From Aquimarina spinulae (lineage in GTDB: Bacteria > Bacteroidota > Bacteroidia > Flavobacteriales > Flavobacteriaceae), in NCBI RefSeq assembly GCF_943373825.1, contig NZ_CALSBP010000002.1:2903501-2967500 (forward strand): DNA of 64,000 nucleotides. The letters run 5' to 3'. Position numbers and translations under genes: made by a program. Position 1 is the first letter of the stretch, and every line of letters starts with the position of its first letter. The notes beneath the pieces are model-generated. The model was not told the origin of the DNA. It was given only the letters and a program-made list of their open reading frames with translations, and made no database searches. Shown piece after piece: positions 27,267-35,429 of the stretch.

Positions 27267-27869
27267 ATGAAAAAAATTCTACTATTGCTAATCGTAATCC
27301 TTATTGTAGGATGCGAATTTTTACCCAAAGAATCTAAGTTTTCTAAGTTTTCGAAAAACACAATCGAATTTAGAAATAATACTATTGTGCTTACCAGTGC
27401 CTATTCTAAAACATCTCCCGAAGAATTTAAAAGCAGATTAGATTCATTAGAAAATAAACCAAAGTTTAAAAAGGTTGCTTTACATGAATTGAAAAAAATA
27501 GAAGATAAAAAAGTAGATTTCGAACTATTTGTTGATGAAAATAATGTAGAAAACTACGTATTTATCTATACTTGTGATTTCTATCAGTTTGATGAACATA
27601 GAGCCGCTAGAGTCGTTGCTGCACTTAATGATCAATTGCAAGATGAATCTAATATTCAGGAAGTAAAATACAAAAGAATTCATGGTCGTTTTTTCTTTAC
27701 TCCAACATCAAAAGTAGTTAAGCTTAAATATTTAAAAGCTTATAAAAAAGATAGAAAATTCCAGACAGAATATATTGTTGCTTCAAAATCCGGAGGAATC
27801 GGATTGTTGATTAGTAACCTAGAGGATATTGATTTTGAAAGTTCTATAAAGCGATTTGCTTCAAAATAA
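27267..27869 (+). CDS. Hypothetical lipoprotein
   Basis: A 200-residue predicted lipoprotein: signal MKKILLLLIVILIVGC with lipobox IVGC, mature Cys16. The mature part is lysine-rich with alternating helix and strand. FVDENNVENYVFIYTCDFYQFDEHRAARVVAALNDQL suggests an alpha/beta core, but I recognise no family and see no catalytic motif. The acidic/basic residue mix and absence of an SDDD tail suggest periplasmic-face anchoring. It precedes a second lipoprotein gene by 46 bases. Codon use is like its neighbours. Confidence 0.75.
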   Translation: MKKILLLLIVILIVGCEFLPKESKFSKFSKNTIEFRNNTIVLTSAYSKTSPEEFKSRLDSLENKPKFKKVALHELKKIEDKKVDFELFVDENNVENYVFIYTCDFYQFDEHRAARVVAALNDQLQDESNIQEVKYKRIHGRFFFTPTSKVVKLKYLKAYKKDRKFQTEYIVASKSGGIGLLISNLEDIDFESSIKRFASK

Positions 27870-27915
27870 GATAAGGAGATAGTAATTTATCTTTTATCTT
27901 GCTTCTTTTCTAAAG

Positions 27916-28323
27916 ATGATGCATAGAATAAAGATAGTTTTTGTTATTATTTTCATTGTGAGTTGTGCTCGTAGTGTAGAGCCAACGGTAGAAAATATTA
28001 ATAAAATATTTACGTCTAAAGATTTTACTTTTGAGTTTAACAGCCATACCGGGGATAAAAAATCTCTTAGTTTTAGGAATGATTATCTAGTTTATAAAAG
28101 TGATAAACCTACATATCGCAGAGAAATAAGTTACGACGAGGTACTTTTGATTAATGACTTTATTCAAAAGATCGTTAATCGTCATTCTAAAATATTAGAC
28201 CTCGAGACCTCCTCACATTATATTATAAAAAATACAGCGTATAAAGTAGTAATCATACCAGATCAGGAAGATTACTACTTTGATGCTTTACTTAAAACAT
28301 TAAAACTTGATACGGTAAAATAA
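27916..28323 (+). CDS. Hypothetical small lipoprotein
   Basis: A 135-residue predicted lipoprotein with signal MMHRIKIVFVIIFIVSC and lipobox IVSC. The mature part holds beta-rich segments (FTFEFNSHTGDKKSLSFRNDYLVYKS, HYIIKNTAYKVVIIPD) flanking a helix (LLINDFIQKIVNRHSKI). No family recognised. ATG 27916 and ATG 27919 are equivalent starts. It ends six bases from the convergent kinase gene. It could be cotranscribed with the lipoprotein upstream, but the two are not evident paralogues. Confidence 0.7.
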   Translation: MMHRIKIVFVIIFIVSCARSVEPTVENINKIFTSKDFTFEFNSHTGDKKSLSFRNDYLVYKSDKPTYRREISYDEVLLINDFIQKIVNRHSKILDLETSSHYIIKNTAYKVVIIPDQEDYYFDALLKTLKLDTVK

Positions 28324-28329
28324 ATAGTA

Positions 28330-29682
28330 TTACTCAAAAAGTAATGAAAAAGAAGTCTCCTTATTAGGTATAGAATGAACCGTTAGACTACCTCCATGCA
28401 TATGCATAATTTGTTTAGAAAGACTTAAGCCTATACCTGTACCATCGTTTTTTGTGGTATAAAAAGGTATAAATATCTGGCTCATGATATCAGGATGTAT
28501 GCCCGGACCATTGTCTTTAACTGTTATATATTTTTTTCCTTCAGTAGTAATTCCAACAATAAACATAAGAGTTGCTTTTTCGGTATCTTTTAAAGCTTGA
28601 ATTGCATTTTTACAAAGATTTAGCAATATCTGAGTAATTAGCTTTTCGTCTGCATAAATTTCGAGATCTTCTGTAGTAGTAAGCATGTCAAAAGAAATGA
28701 TATTAAAATCAATCTCCTGGCTCATCAAAACTTTTACCTTCTCTAATAATTCATCTACTTTAATTATTTTCTTATCGGGTACAGGTACATTTAAGAAACT
28801 ACGATATGACTGTACAAAACTCATTAAATCATTTCCCTGATTTTTGATTACTTCTAATCCTTTTGCAGTATTGTGGATTTTATTTTCATCAATTGCTGTA
28901 ACTGGTATGATCCCACTTTTATCCTTATAATAACCCAAAATAGATTCTGATATTGAGGTGATGGGAGTAACAGAATTCATAATTTCATGAGTCAAAACTC
29001 TAATGAGTTTTATCCACGAATCTGTTTCTTTTTCGTCTAATTCGTTATGGATATCTTGTATGGTTATTAATCTTAAAACTTCGTTATTTAATACTATTTC
29101 TGAAGATTTAATAGCCAGTTGTATTGTCTCTCGCTCGTTGGTGAGTTGAAAAAGTTTTCGTTCGAATGGTTTAATATTATTAAATAAGTTATACAATTTT
29201 TTATCAACCTGTATTAGTTGTTTTATATGATTTAGAGGAGTATAATTTAGTAATTTTTCGACCTTAGGGTTGTTAAAAAGAATATGCCCTTTATGATTAA
29301 AAGTCAAAATACCAATTTCTGCTTGTTTTAGTATTTCCTGGTAATACTGTTCCTGTGTCTGGTTTTTTAAGTGTACTTTTCGAATTACATCATTAAGACT
29401 ATTAAGACTCTGATTTAATTCGTTAAACGATTTTGGGCCTCCTTTTTCTGGAAATCGAAGTGTGAAATCTTCATTTTTAATTGAATTAAAAAAGTAGGCA
29501 ATCTTTCTATTAGTATGGTTTAGATATTGGATTAAAAAAATCGTTTGTAATGAAAGTAATAATAGAACAAAAAAAGACAAAATATACAATTCTTTAAAAA
29601 ACGCAAAGGCTAATATTAGTGCAGTTAAGGAAAGCATTACTACTCTTAGGATTAGTTTTGTATAGAGATTTTGGCTTACCAT
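28330..29682 (-). CDS. Sensor histidine kinase of the efflux-locus two-component system
   Basis: A 450-residue kinase. Two helices at about 11-30 and 33-52 form a short hairpin with almost no external loop, which is typical of intramembrane-sensing kinases that detect envelope or drug stress. A HAMP-like linker follows, then a PAS domain (about 115-210, AEIGILTFNHKGHILFNN), a HisKA domain with His232 in LTHEIMNSVTPI, and an HATPase domain with NLCKNAIQAL, DNGPGI and GTGIGLSLSKQIM. Its ATG overlaps the response-regulator stop by one base (TAATG). It is the obvious partner of the sigma-54 activator and, by divergence, controller of the efflux run. Confidence 0.94.
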   Translation of the reverse strand: MVSQNLYTKLILRVVMLSLTALILAFAFFKELYILSFFVLLLLSLQTIFLIQYLNHTNRKIAYFFNSIKNEDFTLRFPEKGGPKSFNELNQSLNSLNDVIRKVHLKNQTQEQYYQEILKQAEIGILTFNHKGHILFNNPKVEKLLNYTPLNHIKQLIQVDKKLYNLFNNIKPFERKLFQLTNERETIQLAIKSSEIVLNNEVLRLITIQDIHNELDEKETDSWIKLIRVLTHEIMNSVTPITSISESILGYYKDKSGIIPVTAIDENKIHNTAKGLEVIKNQGNDLMSFVQSYRSFLNVPVPDKKIIKVDELLEKVKVLMSQEIDFNIISFDMLTTTEDLEIYADEKLITQILLNLCKNAIQALKDTEKATLMFIVGITTEGKKYITVKDNGPGIHPDIMSQIFIPFYTTKNDGTGIGLSLSKQIMHMHGGSLTVHSIPNKETSFSLLFE

Positions 29683-31049
29683 TAGTTTTCTGATTTTTTT
29701 ATTTTGTTATATAAAGTCTGTCTAGAAATACCAAGTTGATTTGCAGCAGCACTATAGTTTCCATTATGTTTGTCAAGTGCTTTGGCAATCATGAGTCGTT
29801 CCATTTCATCAAGAGTCTCAGGACCTTTATCCAAAGAAACCCCGGGGCTATTACTCAATAAAAAATCTGTTGGTTTCAATACATTTCCTTCACATAAAAT
29901 TACTGCTCTTTCTATTGTGTGTTGTAACTCTCTTACATTCCCTGGCCAGCGATATCCCATTAATTTTTCTTCGGCAGCAGTATTTATTCGAAGCGACGGT
30001 TTGCCATATTTTGTTGCGAATTTTTTTAAATAAAAATCTGCAAGTATCAGGATATCATTATCTCGTTCCCGCAATGGAGGTACTTCAATATGAATCGTAT
30101 TTATCCTATATAATAAATCTTCGCGAAAAATACCTTCATCTACCATTTGATTAAGGTTGCAATTAGTGGCACAAACCAGGCGTATGTTTACGGAGATAGG
30201 TTTATTAGAACCAACCCTTACAACTGTTCTGTTTTGTATTGCAGATAATAGTTTGGCTTGTGTTTGTAGTGATAAGTTTCCGATTTCGTCAAGAAACAAA
30301 GAACCGTTGTTTGCTGCTTCAAACTTTCCTGCACGATCTTCTTTGGCGTCTGTAAAAGCTCCTTTGGTATGACCAAAAAGTTCACTTTCAAATAATGTTT
30401 CTGATATTGAGCCCATATCTACTCCAATAAAAATCTCGTTTTTTCGGGGAGACATCCTATGTAATTCTCTGGCTATTAGTTCTTTTCCTGTTCCATTTTC
30501 ACCTGTGATTAAAACGTTAACATCTGTTTTTGCCACTTTTCTAACTAGGTTTAAGACAGCAGTTAGTGCTTTAGAATTACCAATAATATAGTTGCTGTCT
30601 TGATTGATAACCTGTTTTAGGTGGTTTTCTTTCTGTTTTAGTTCTTGTACTTCTTTTCTGGATTTACGAAGTAAAAAAGCAGACTTTATTGTAGCCAGTA
30701 GTTTTTCATTATTCCAGGGTTTTAATATAAAATCGGTAGCTCCTTCTTTTAACGCTTTTACAGCAAGATCGACAGCACCATAAGCCGTCATCATAATTAC
30801 CGAAGTATGAGGAGCTTTTTTCTTTATTTCCCTAAGCCAGAATAAACCTTCATTTCCTGTATTGACACCAGCAGAAAAATTCATATCCAATGCCACAATA
30901 TCATAATCACTTAGGTTGTGCAACGAAGAAATTTGATTGGGATTAGAAATTGTTTTAATGTGTTTGTACTCAAACTGCAATAAAATTTCTAATGCGCTTA
31001 AAACACTCTTATTATCATCAATGATTAAAATTTTTCCATCCTGCATCAT
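29682..31049 (-). CDS. NtrC-family sigma-54-dependent response regulator
   Basis: A 455-residue activator. The receiver domain (about 5-120) has Asp11/Asp12, phospho-acceptor Asp55 in IVALDMNF and Lys110. The AAA+ domain (about 150-385) has Walker A GENGTGKE (183-190), Walker B SLFLDEI, and a sigma-54 contact loop reading GAFTDA at 230-235 in place of GAFTGA, a substitution I believe to be common in Bacteroidota. A Fis-type helix-turn-helix (NYSAAANQLGISRQTLYNKI) ends the protein. It is divergent from the tolC-like gene, and the spacer holds a sigma-54 promoter pointing at that gene, so the target is probably local. Confidence 0.95.
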   Translation of the reverse strand: MMQDGKILIIDDNKSVLSALEILLQFEYKHIKTISNPNQISSLHNLSDYDIVALDMNFSAGVNTGNEGLFWLREIKKKAPHTSVIMMTAYGAVDLAVKALKEGATDFILKPWNNEKLLATIKSAFLLRKSRKEVQELKQKENHLKQVINQDSNYIIGNSKALTAVLNLVRKVAKTDVNVLITGENGTGKELIARELHRMSPRKNEIFIGVDMGSISETLFESELFGHTKGAFTDAKEDRAGKFEAANNGSLFLDEIGNLSLQTQAKLLSAIQNRTVVRVGSNKPISVNIRLVCATNCNLNQMVDEGIFREDLLYRINTIHIEVPPLRERDNDILILADFYLKKFATKYGKPSLRINTAAEEKLMGYRWPGNVRELQHTIERAVILCEGNVLKPTDFLLSNSPGVSLDKGPETLDEMERLMIAKALDKHNGNYSAAANQLGISRQTLYNKIKKSEN

Positions 31050-31207
31050 TTATTATTTAAGTTACCATAGTAAAACTACAAATTTGAGACAGTACTCCTA
31101 TAGAGGTGTAAAATTATTTGACACTATTTGTATAATAATTTTACATTTTAAAAATTCAATATAAATGCTTTTTAGGTTAACGTATTGATATGTAATGTTT
31201 TGTGTTT

Positions 31208-31224
31208 TTGGCACGGCATTAGGT
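31208..31224 (+). promoter_or_regulatory. Sigma-54 (-24/-12) promoter of the efflux operon
   Basis: TTGGCACG is identical to the -24 consensus and is followed, at the correct spacing, by TAGGT against TTGCW for the -12 box (three of five). It lies 55 bases upstream of the tolC-like ATG, giving a start near 31235. The -12 G/C position is non-canonical. A sigma-54 activator is encoded directly across the spacer, which strengthens the call. Confidence 0.65.
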
Positions 31225-31262
31225 TATGGTTTGGCATCAAAACGTTATTTAAGTGTTTATAA

Positions 31263-32624
31263 ATGATAAAATCTAAAAACAAAATCTTATATTTTCTCTT
31301 GATCTTGATATCAAATACGATGTATTCTCAAGAATCATGGTCATTAGATGACTGTGTAGCCTATGCTGTAGATCATAATTTACAACTCAAGGATTTTAAA
31401 TACAATCAGGATGCTAACAAAGAAACATATCGGCAATCGGTAAGAAATTTATTGCCAAGTATCAATGCATTTTCAGATTATAATATTCGATATGGAAGAT
31501 CGGTAGATCCCAATAATAACAATATTGTAAACACTGATTTTTTCTCTAATAATTATAGGTTGAATGCAGAAATTGATTTGTTTAGAGGTTTTCAAAAAAT
31601 AAACACAATCAAAGCTTCAAAATTTTTGAATAAAGCAGCGAATGAAGAAGCACTACATCAAAAATATCTATTGGCATTTAGAGTAATGTCTGCTTTTTAT
31701 GATATTCAGTTTATGGAAGGGCTTTTAACCATTTCTAAAGAACAGGAAGAAGTATCCACTACTAATTATACACTTGTAAAAAGACAAGTAGAACTTGGTC
31801 AAAAAGCAAAAGCAGATTTGTACGAAGCAGAATCAGCTTTATTAGCCGATCAATTATTGGTTACTCAAAATGAGAATAATGTAGCAGCAGCAAAACTTAA
31901 ACTTATACAAGAAATGAACTTAGAAGATGTTACTACTATTTCTATTCAATCTTCTCTTATAGAAGCCGATGATAATGTAGATATTTTTAAAGCAAATAGA
32001 GATTCTATTTACAGTAAAGCTGCAACTTTTGTTCCTATCATAAAAGCACAAGAGTTAAAAGCAAAAGCAGCCAAAAAGCAATTAGCCATAGCCAGAGGAG
32101 GCTTGTACCCCTCTCTGTCTTTTTTTGCAGGATATCAAACAGGATATTTTGAAACTAATGTTAATGACAATACAGGAAGAGTTATCTCTTTTAAAAATCA
32201 GATTAAAGATAATGTCTCAAAATATGTTGGAGTTTCGCTTAACATTCCTATCAGTAATGGGTGGTCAAATCGGTCACGTGTAAAACAGCAAAAGGTAGAA
32301 ATGATGAGAGCAGACAATAATTTTGATATTCAAAAACAAGAACTGTTTAAGCTAATACAACAACTTGTTCAGGAAGGAGATGCACTACGTTCAGAATATC
32401 GACAGAGTTCGCAAAAAATGAACGCACAGGTATTAACTTTTAAGATAGCACAAAAGAGATATGAAAAAGGATTGATAAGTGCTATAGAACTTAACCAATC
32501 TAAAAACTTATTAGCCAACTCACAAAACGAAAACCTACAGGTACAATTACGTTTAAAAGTAAACGAAAGCACATTGGATTTTTATAATGGATTACCTGTT
32601 TTTAATATAAATAGAGCACAATAA
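31263..32624 (+). CDS. TolC family outer-membrane efflux protein
   Basis: A 453-residue exported channel with a signal peptide ending near MYSQ and two OEP repeats. WSLDDCVAYAVDHNLQLKDF begins the first helical hairpin. Long amphipathic helices rich in Ala, Gln and Glu (KQVELGQKAKADLYEAESALLADQ and QKRYEKGLISAIELNQSKNLLA) mark the two periplasmic barrels, with short strand segments such as GVSLNIPISNG. It would form the trimeric outer-membrane exit duct. It is first in the 31-kb run and lies one base before the adaptor gene. Gene order tolC-macA-ATPase-permease is as in MacAB-TolC-type exporters. Confidence 0.94.
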   Translation: MIKSKNKILYFLLILISNTMYSQESWSLDDCVAYAVDHNLQLKDFKYNQDANKETYRQSVRNLLPSINAFSDYNIRYGRSVDPNNNNIVNTDFFSNNYRLNAEIDLFRGFQKINTIKASKFLNKAANEEALHQKYLLAFRVMSAFYDIQFMEGLLTISKEQEEVSTTNYTLVKRQVELGQKAKADLYEAESALLADQLLVTQNENNVAAAKLKLIQEMNLEDVTTISIQSSLIEADDNVDIFKANRDSIYSKAATFVPIIKAQELKAKAAKKQLAIARGGLYPSLSFFAGYQTGYFETNVNDNTGRVISFKNQIKDNVSKYVGVSLNIPISNGWSNRSRVKQQKVEMMRADNNFDIQKQELFKLIQQLVQEGDALRSEYRQSSQKMNAQVLTFKIAQKRYEKGLISAIELNQSKNLLANSQNENLQVQLRLKVNESTLDFYNGLPVFNINRAQ

Positions 32625-32625
32625 A

Positions 32626-33876
32626 ATGGATATAAAAATTGAAAAGAAAAAAGGGTTAAGACCTAAACATTATGGATACATTGCTATAGGTATAGTATTG
32701 TTTTTTGTAGGTTGGAAAATGGTATTCGGAAACTCGGCAGCTACATTTAGAACAGAAAAAGAAAAATTGTCGATAGCAGAAGTTTCTTTTGGGAAATTTG
32801 ATGATTATATTACCATTAATGGTGCAGTAGCCCCAATAAGTACAATTTATATGGATGCTTATGAAGGAGGTAGAGTAACAGAAAAGCTTATCGAAGAAGG
32901 AGCGATGGTAAAAAAAGGAGATATTATATTAAGGTTAGAAAATAGTGCTCTTTATGAACAGATTTTGGCTAGTGAAAGTAATTTAGCATTGAAACAGAAT
33001 GACCTTCGTTCTACAAAGTTGACTTTTGATTCTAGACAAGTAGAAGGCCAAAAAGATCTGGTAAGCTCAGAATATGAATTACAAAAACTAAAGCGAAATT
33101 ATGAACAGAGTAAGGCTTTGTTCGATGATGAATTGATTTCTCGGGAAGAATATCTAATTTCAAAAGAAAACTATGAGTTATCCAAAAAACGACATGAAAT
33201 AATTAAGCTTCAAACAGAACAAGATAAATCTCTTCGAGCTACTTCTTTATCAGGATTAGATACCGATCTTGAGCGTATGCAAAAAACACTTTCTATGGTG
33301 TATGAACGTTTGGATCATCTAAATGTAAGAGCTCCTGCCGATGGTCAATTAGGATTTTTAGATGCAGAAATAGGTCAAAACATAAGACAGGGACAACGCA
33401 TAGGGCAGATAAATGTATTAACAGATTATAAAATAGAGGCAACGATAGACGAGCATTATATAGATAGAGTAAAAAGAGATTTAACCGGGGTGTTAGATCG
33501 TAATGGTAAAGAATATCAACTTCGTCTTCGTAAAGTATATCCCGAGGTACGCAACGGGAAATTTAAAGTAGACCTGGTTTTTGCAGATCAAAAACCCGAA
33601 ACTATACGAACAGGGCAGAGCTATAATATAAAACTGCAACTAGGAGCATCAAATGATGCACTTTTACTACCTCGAGGAAGTTTTTTCCAGAGTACCGGAG
33701 GGCAATGGATTTTTGTTGTAGATGCTTCGGGCGAAGTAGCATGGAAAAGAGCCATACGTATAGGAAAACAAAACTCGAGATATTATGAATTACTCGAAGG
33801 ACTGGAAGCAGGAGAAAAAGTAATTACTTCAAACTATGATAGTTTTGGAGACGCCGAAAAAATAATTTTAAAATAA
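32626..33876 (+). CDS. HlyD/MacA-type periplasmic adaptor protein
   Basis: A 416-residue membrane-fusion protein. It has a single N-terminal anchor helix (about 17-36), the first half of a lipoyl/barrel-sandwich domain (GRVTEKLIEEGAMVKKGDIILRLEN), a long coiled-coil hairpin (about 105-225), the second lipoyl half (VRAPADGQLGFLDAEIGQNIRQGQRIG), and beta-barrel and membrane-proximal domains to the end (GLEAGEKVITSNYDSFGDAEKI). It bridges the inner-membrane permease and the outer-membrane channel. It follows the tolC-like gene by one base. The lack of a lipobox separates it from AcrA-like lipoproteins. Confidence 0.94.
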   Translation: MDIKIEKKKGLRPKHYGYIAIGIVLFFVGWKMVFGNSAATFRTEKEKLSIAEVSFGKFDDYITINGAVAPISTIYMDAYEGGRVTEKLIEEGAMVKKGDIILRLENSALYEQILASESNLALKQNDLRSTKLTFDSRQVEGQKDLVSSEYELQKLKRNYEQSKALFDDELISREEYLISKENYELSKKRHEIIKLQTEQDKSLRATSLSGLDTDLERMQKTLSMVYERLDHLNVRAPADGQLGFLDAEIGQNIRQGQRIGQINVLTDYKIEATIDEHYIDRVKRDLTGVLDRNGKEYQLRLRKVYPEVRNGKFKVDLVFADQKPETIRTGQSYNIKLQLGASNDALLLPRGSFFQSTGGQWIFVVDASGEVAWKRAIRIGKQNSRYYELLEGLEAGEKVITSNYDSFGDAEKIILK

Positions 33877-33907
33877 ATAGCATTTAGAAAATAAAATCAA
33901 TCAAAAA

Positions 33908-34603
33908 ATGATACAGATAGAGAACATAAAAAAGAGTTTTAGAACCGAGGAAGTCGAAACTCTGGCATTGAATAATGTAAATCTAAAAGTTGAAGCAGGA
34001 GAATTTGTAGCCATAATGGGACCATCGGGTTGTGGGAAATCTACTTTACTCAATATCATTGGTATGTTGGATAACCCTAATGAAGGGTATTATCACTTTA
34101 ATGGTGAGGAAGTAGGTGGATTGAAAGAAAATCAACGTACCAAAATTAGAAAAGGAAACCTTGGATTTGTATTTCAGAGCTTTAATTTGATTGATGAACT
34201 TACCGTTTTTGAAAACGTAGAGCTCCCTTTGATTTATCTTAATATGAAAAAGAGCGAGCGAGAGCAAAAAGTAAAACAGGTATTAGAACGAATGAAAATT
34301 GCTCATCGCGAAAAACATTTCCCACAGCAACTATCAGGAGGGCAGCAGCAGCGAGTTGCTATTGCCAGAGCCGTAGTAACTAATGCCAAGCTTATCCTGG
34401 CCGATGAACCTACGGGAAATCTTGATTCTAAAAATGGTATCGAGGTTATGAACTTGCTTACCGAACTTAATCAGGAAGGAACTACCATTGTTATGGTAAC
34501 ACACTCAGACAGAGATTCGCATTATGCGCATAGAGTTATTAATCTGTTTGACGGACAAATTGTAACCGAAAGCCAAAACAAACCTTTTAAGGTTAATGGA
34601 TAA
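33908..34603 (+). CDS. MacB/LolD-type ABC transporter ATP-binding protein
   Basis: A 231-residue ATPase with a full active site: Walker A GPSGCGKST (38-46), Q-loop Gln90, signature LSGGQ (142-146), Walker B ILADEP with Glu167, D-loop Asp173 and H-loop His199. The LNIIGMLDNPNEG and FQSFNLIDELTVFENV blocks place it in the LolD/MacB/FtsE group, which drives mechanotransmission rather than substrate passage through the membrane. It lies between the adaptor and the permease array and would energise at least the first permeases; no other canonical ATPase is present until 62.6 kb. Confidence 0.96.
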   Translation: MIQIENIKKSFRTEEVETLALNNVNLKVEAGEFVAIMGPSGCGKSTLLNIIGMLDNPNEGYYHFNGEEVGGLKENQRTKIRKGNLGFVFQSFNLIDELTVFENVELPLIYLNMKKSEREQKVKQVLERMKIAHREKHFPQQLSGGQQQRVAIARAVVTNAKLILADEPTGNLDSKNGIEVMNLLTELNQEGTTIVMVTHSDRDSHYAHRVINLFDGQIVTESQNKPFKVNG

Positions 34604-34635
34604 TACTCATTAAATAAACCATTAAAACCAAAGTC

Positions 34636-35385
34636 ATGATAAAATATTTATACCACATAGCAATCGCAATATTACTTTTTTGTATCAATCTATGCCAGGC
34701 TCAATCAGAAACAATAGCTGTACAACATTTTGATAAAGTAATTATAAGTCCACATATCCAGGTGATTTTTATTGAAGGTGAAAAAGAAAGTGTTATGATC
34801 GAAAACACACGTGTACCACAGGAAAAAATTAATATCGAGGTAGCAGGAAATACACTTCGTATGTATTTGGATGGAGCCAAAACAACAACCAAAACAGTAA
34901 AAGCAAACGAAAATGGGTGGGAGAGAAAGAAACCTATCTATAAAGGAACCATGGTAACTGCTGTTATAACATATACTCAACTCAGAGAACTTTCAATACG
35001 AGGAGAAGAAATAATTGAATGTAAAAGTCCAATAAAAAGAGATGACTTCAGATTAAAAATCTATGGAGAATCTAAAATAACGATGAATTCATTAAAAGTA
35101 AACTCATTACGTGTTTCTATTTATGGAGAAAGTTACCTGGAAATTAAAGAAGGTAGTGTAAATGATCAAAAATATACAGTGTATGGTGAAGGAAAAGTGA
35201 ACACTTTAGGGATGATTAACGAAAATACTAAGATCACAGCATATGGCGAAAGTAATTTTAGAGTAAAAGTCTCAGATCATTTAAAAGTTACGGCTTACGG
35301 AGAGGCAACTGTGGCTTATAATGGGAACCCTTCGATAAATAAAGGAATAATTTTAGGCGAAGCAACTATTCATAAAATAAATTAA
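34636..35385 (+). CDS. Exported GIN-domain (DUF2807) protein
   Basis: A 249-residue protein with a signal peptide ending in CQAQ. The mature part is a right-handed beta-helix of the GIN/DUF2807 type: FDKVIISPHIQVIFIEGEKESV starts the domain, and the recurring YGES/YGEA turns (residues about 155, 172, 188, 205, 219) mark successive rungs. Such proteins are common in Bacteroidota and are thought to sit in the periplasm or cell surface; function is unproven. It is placed between the ATPase and the first permease with 32- and 41-base gaps, so it is surely cotranscribed. It may be a substrate-binding or envelope-sensing accessory. Confidence 0.86.
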   Translation: MIKYLYHIAIAILLFCINLCQAQSETIAVQHFDKVIISPHIQVIFIEGEKESVMIENTRVPQEKINIEVAGNTLRMYLDGAKTTTKTVKANENGWERKKPIYKGTMVTAVITYTQLRELSIRGEEIIECKSPIKRDDFRLKIYGESKITMNSLKVNSLRVSIYGESYLEIKEGSVNDQKYTVYGEGKVNTLGMINENTKITAYGESNFRVKVSDHLKVTAYGEATVAYNGNPSINKGIILGEATIHKIN

Positions 35386-35409
35386 ACATCAGACCAATCA
35401 AAACCTAAC

Positions 35410-35429
35410 ATCAAAAAACGACAGTTATG
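35410..35429 (+). repeat. Conserved permease leader, copy 1
   Basis: TCAAAAAACGACAGTTATG precedes and includes the start codon of permease 1. The same leader, with at most a few changes, recurs before permeases 3, 4, 5, 6 and 11. Confidence 0.7.

Noticed and set aside
31231..31247. Second TTGGCA-like sequence that could be another sigma-54 promoter
   Set aside because: It departs from consensus after TTGGCA and has no -12 GC at the right distance; the upstream TTGGCACG is much better.
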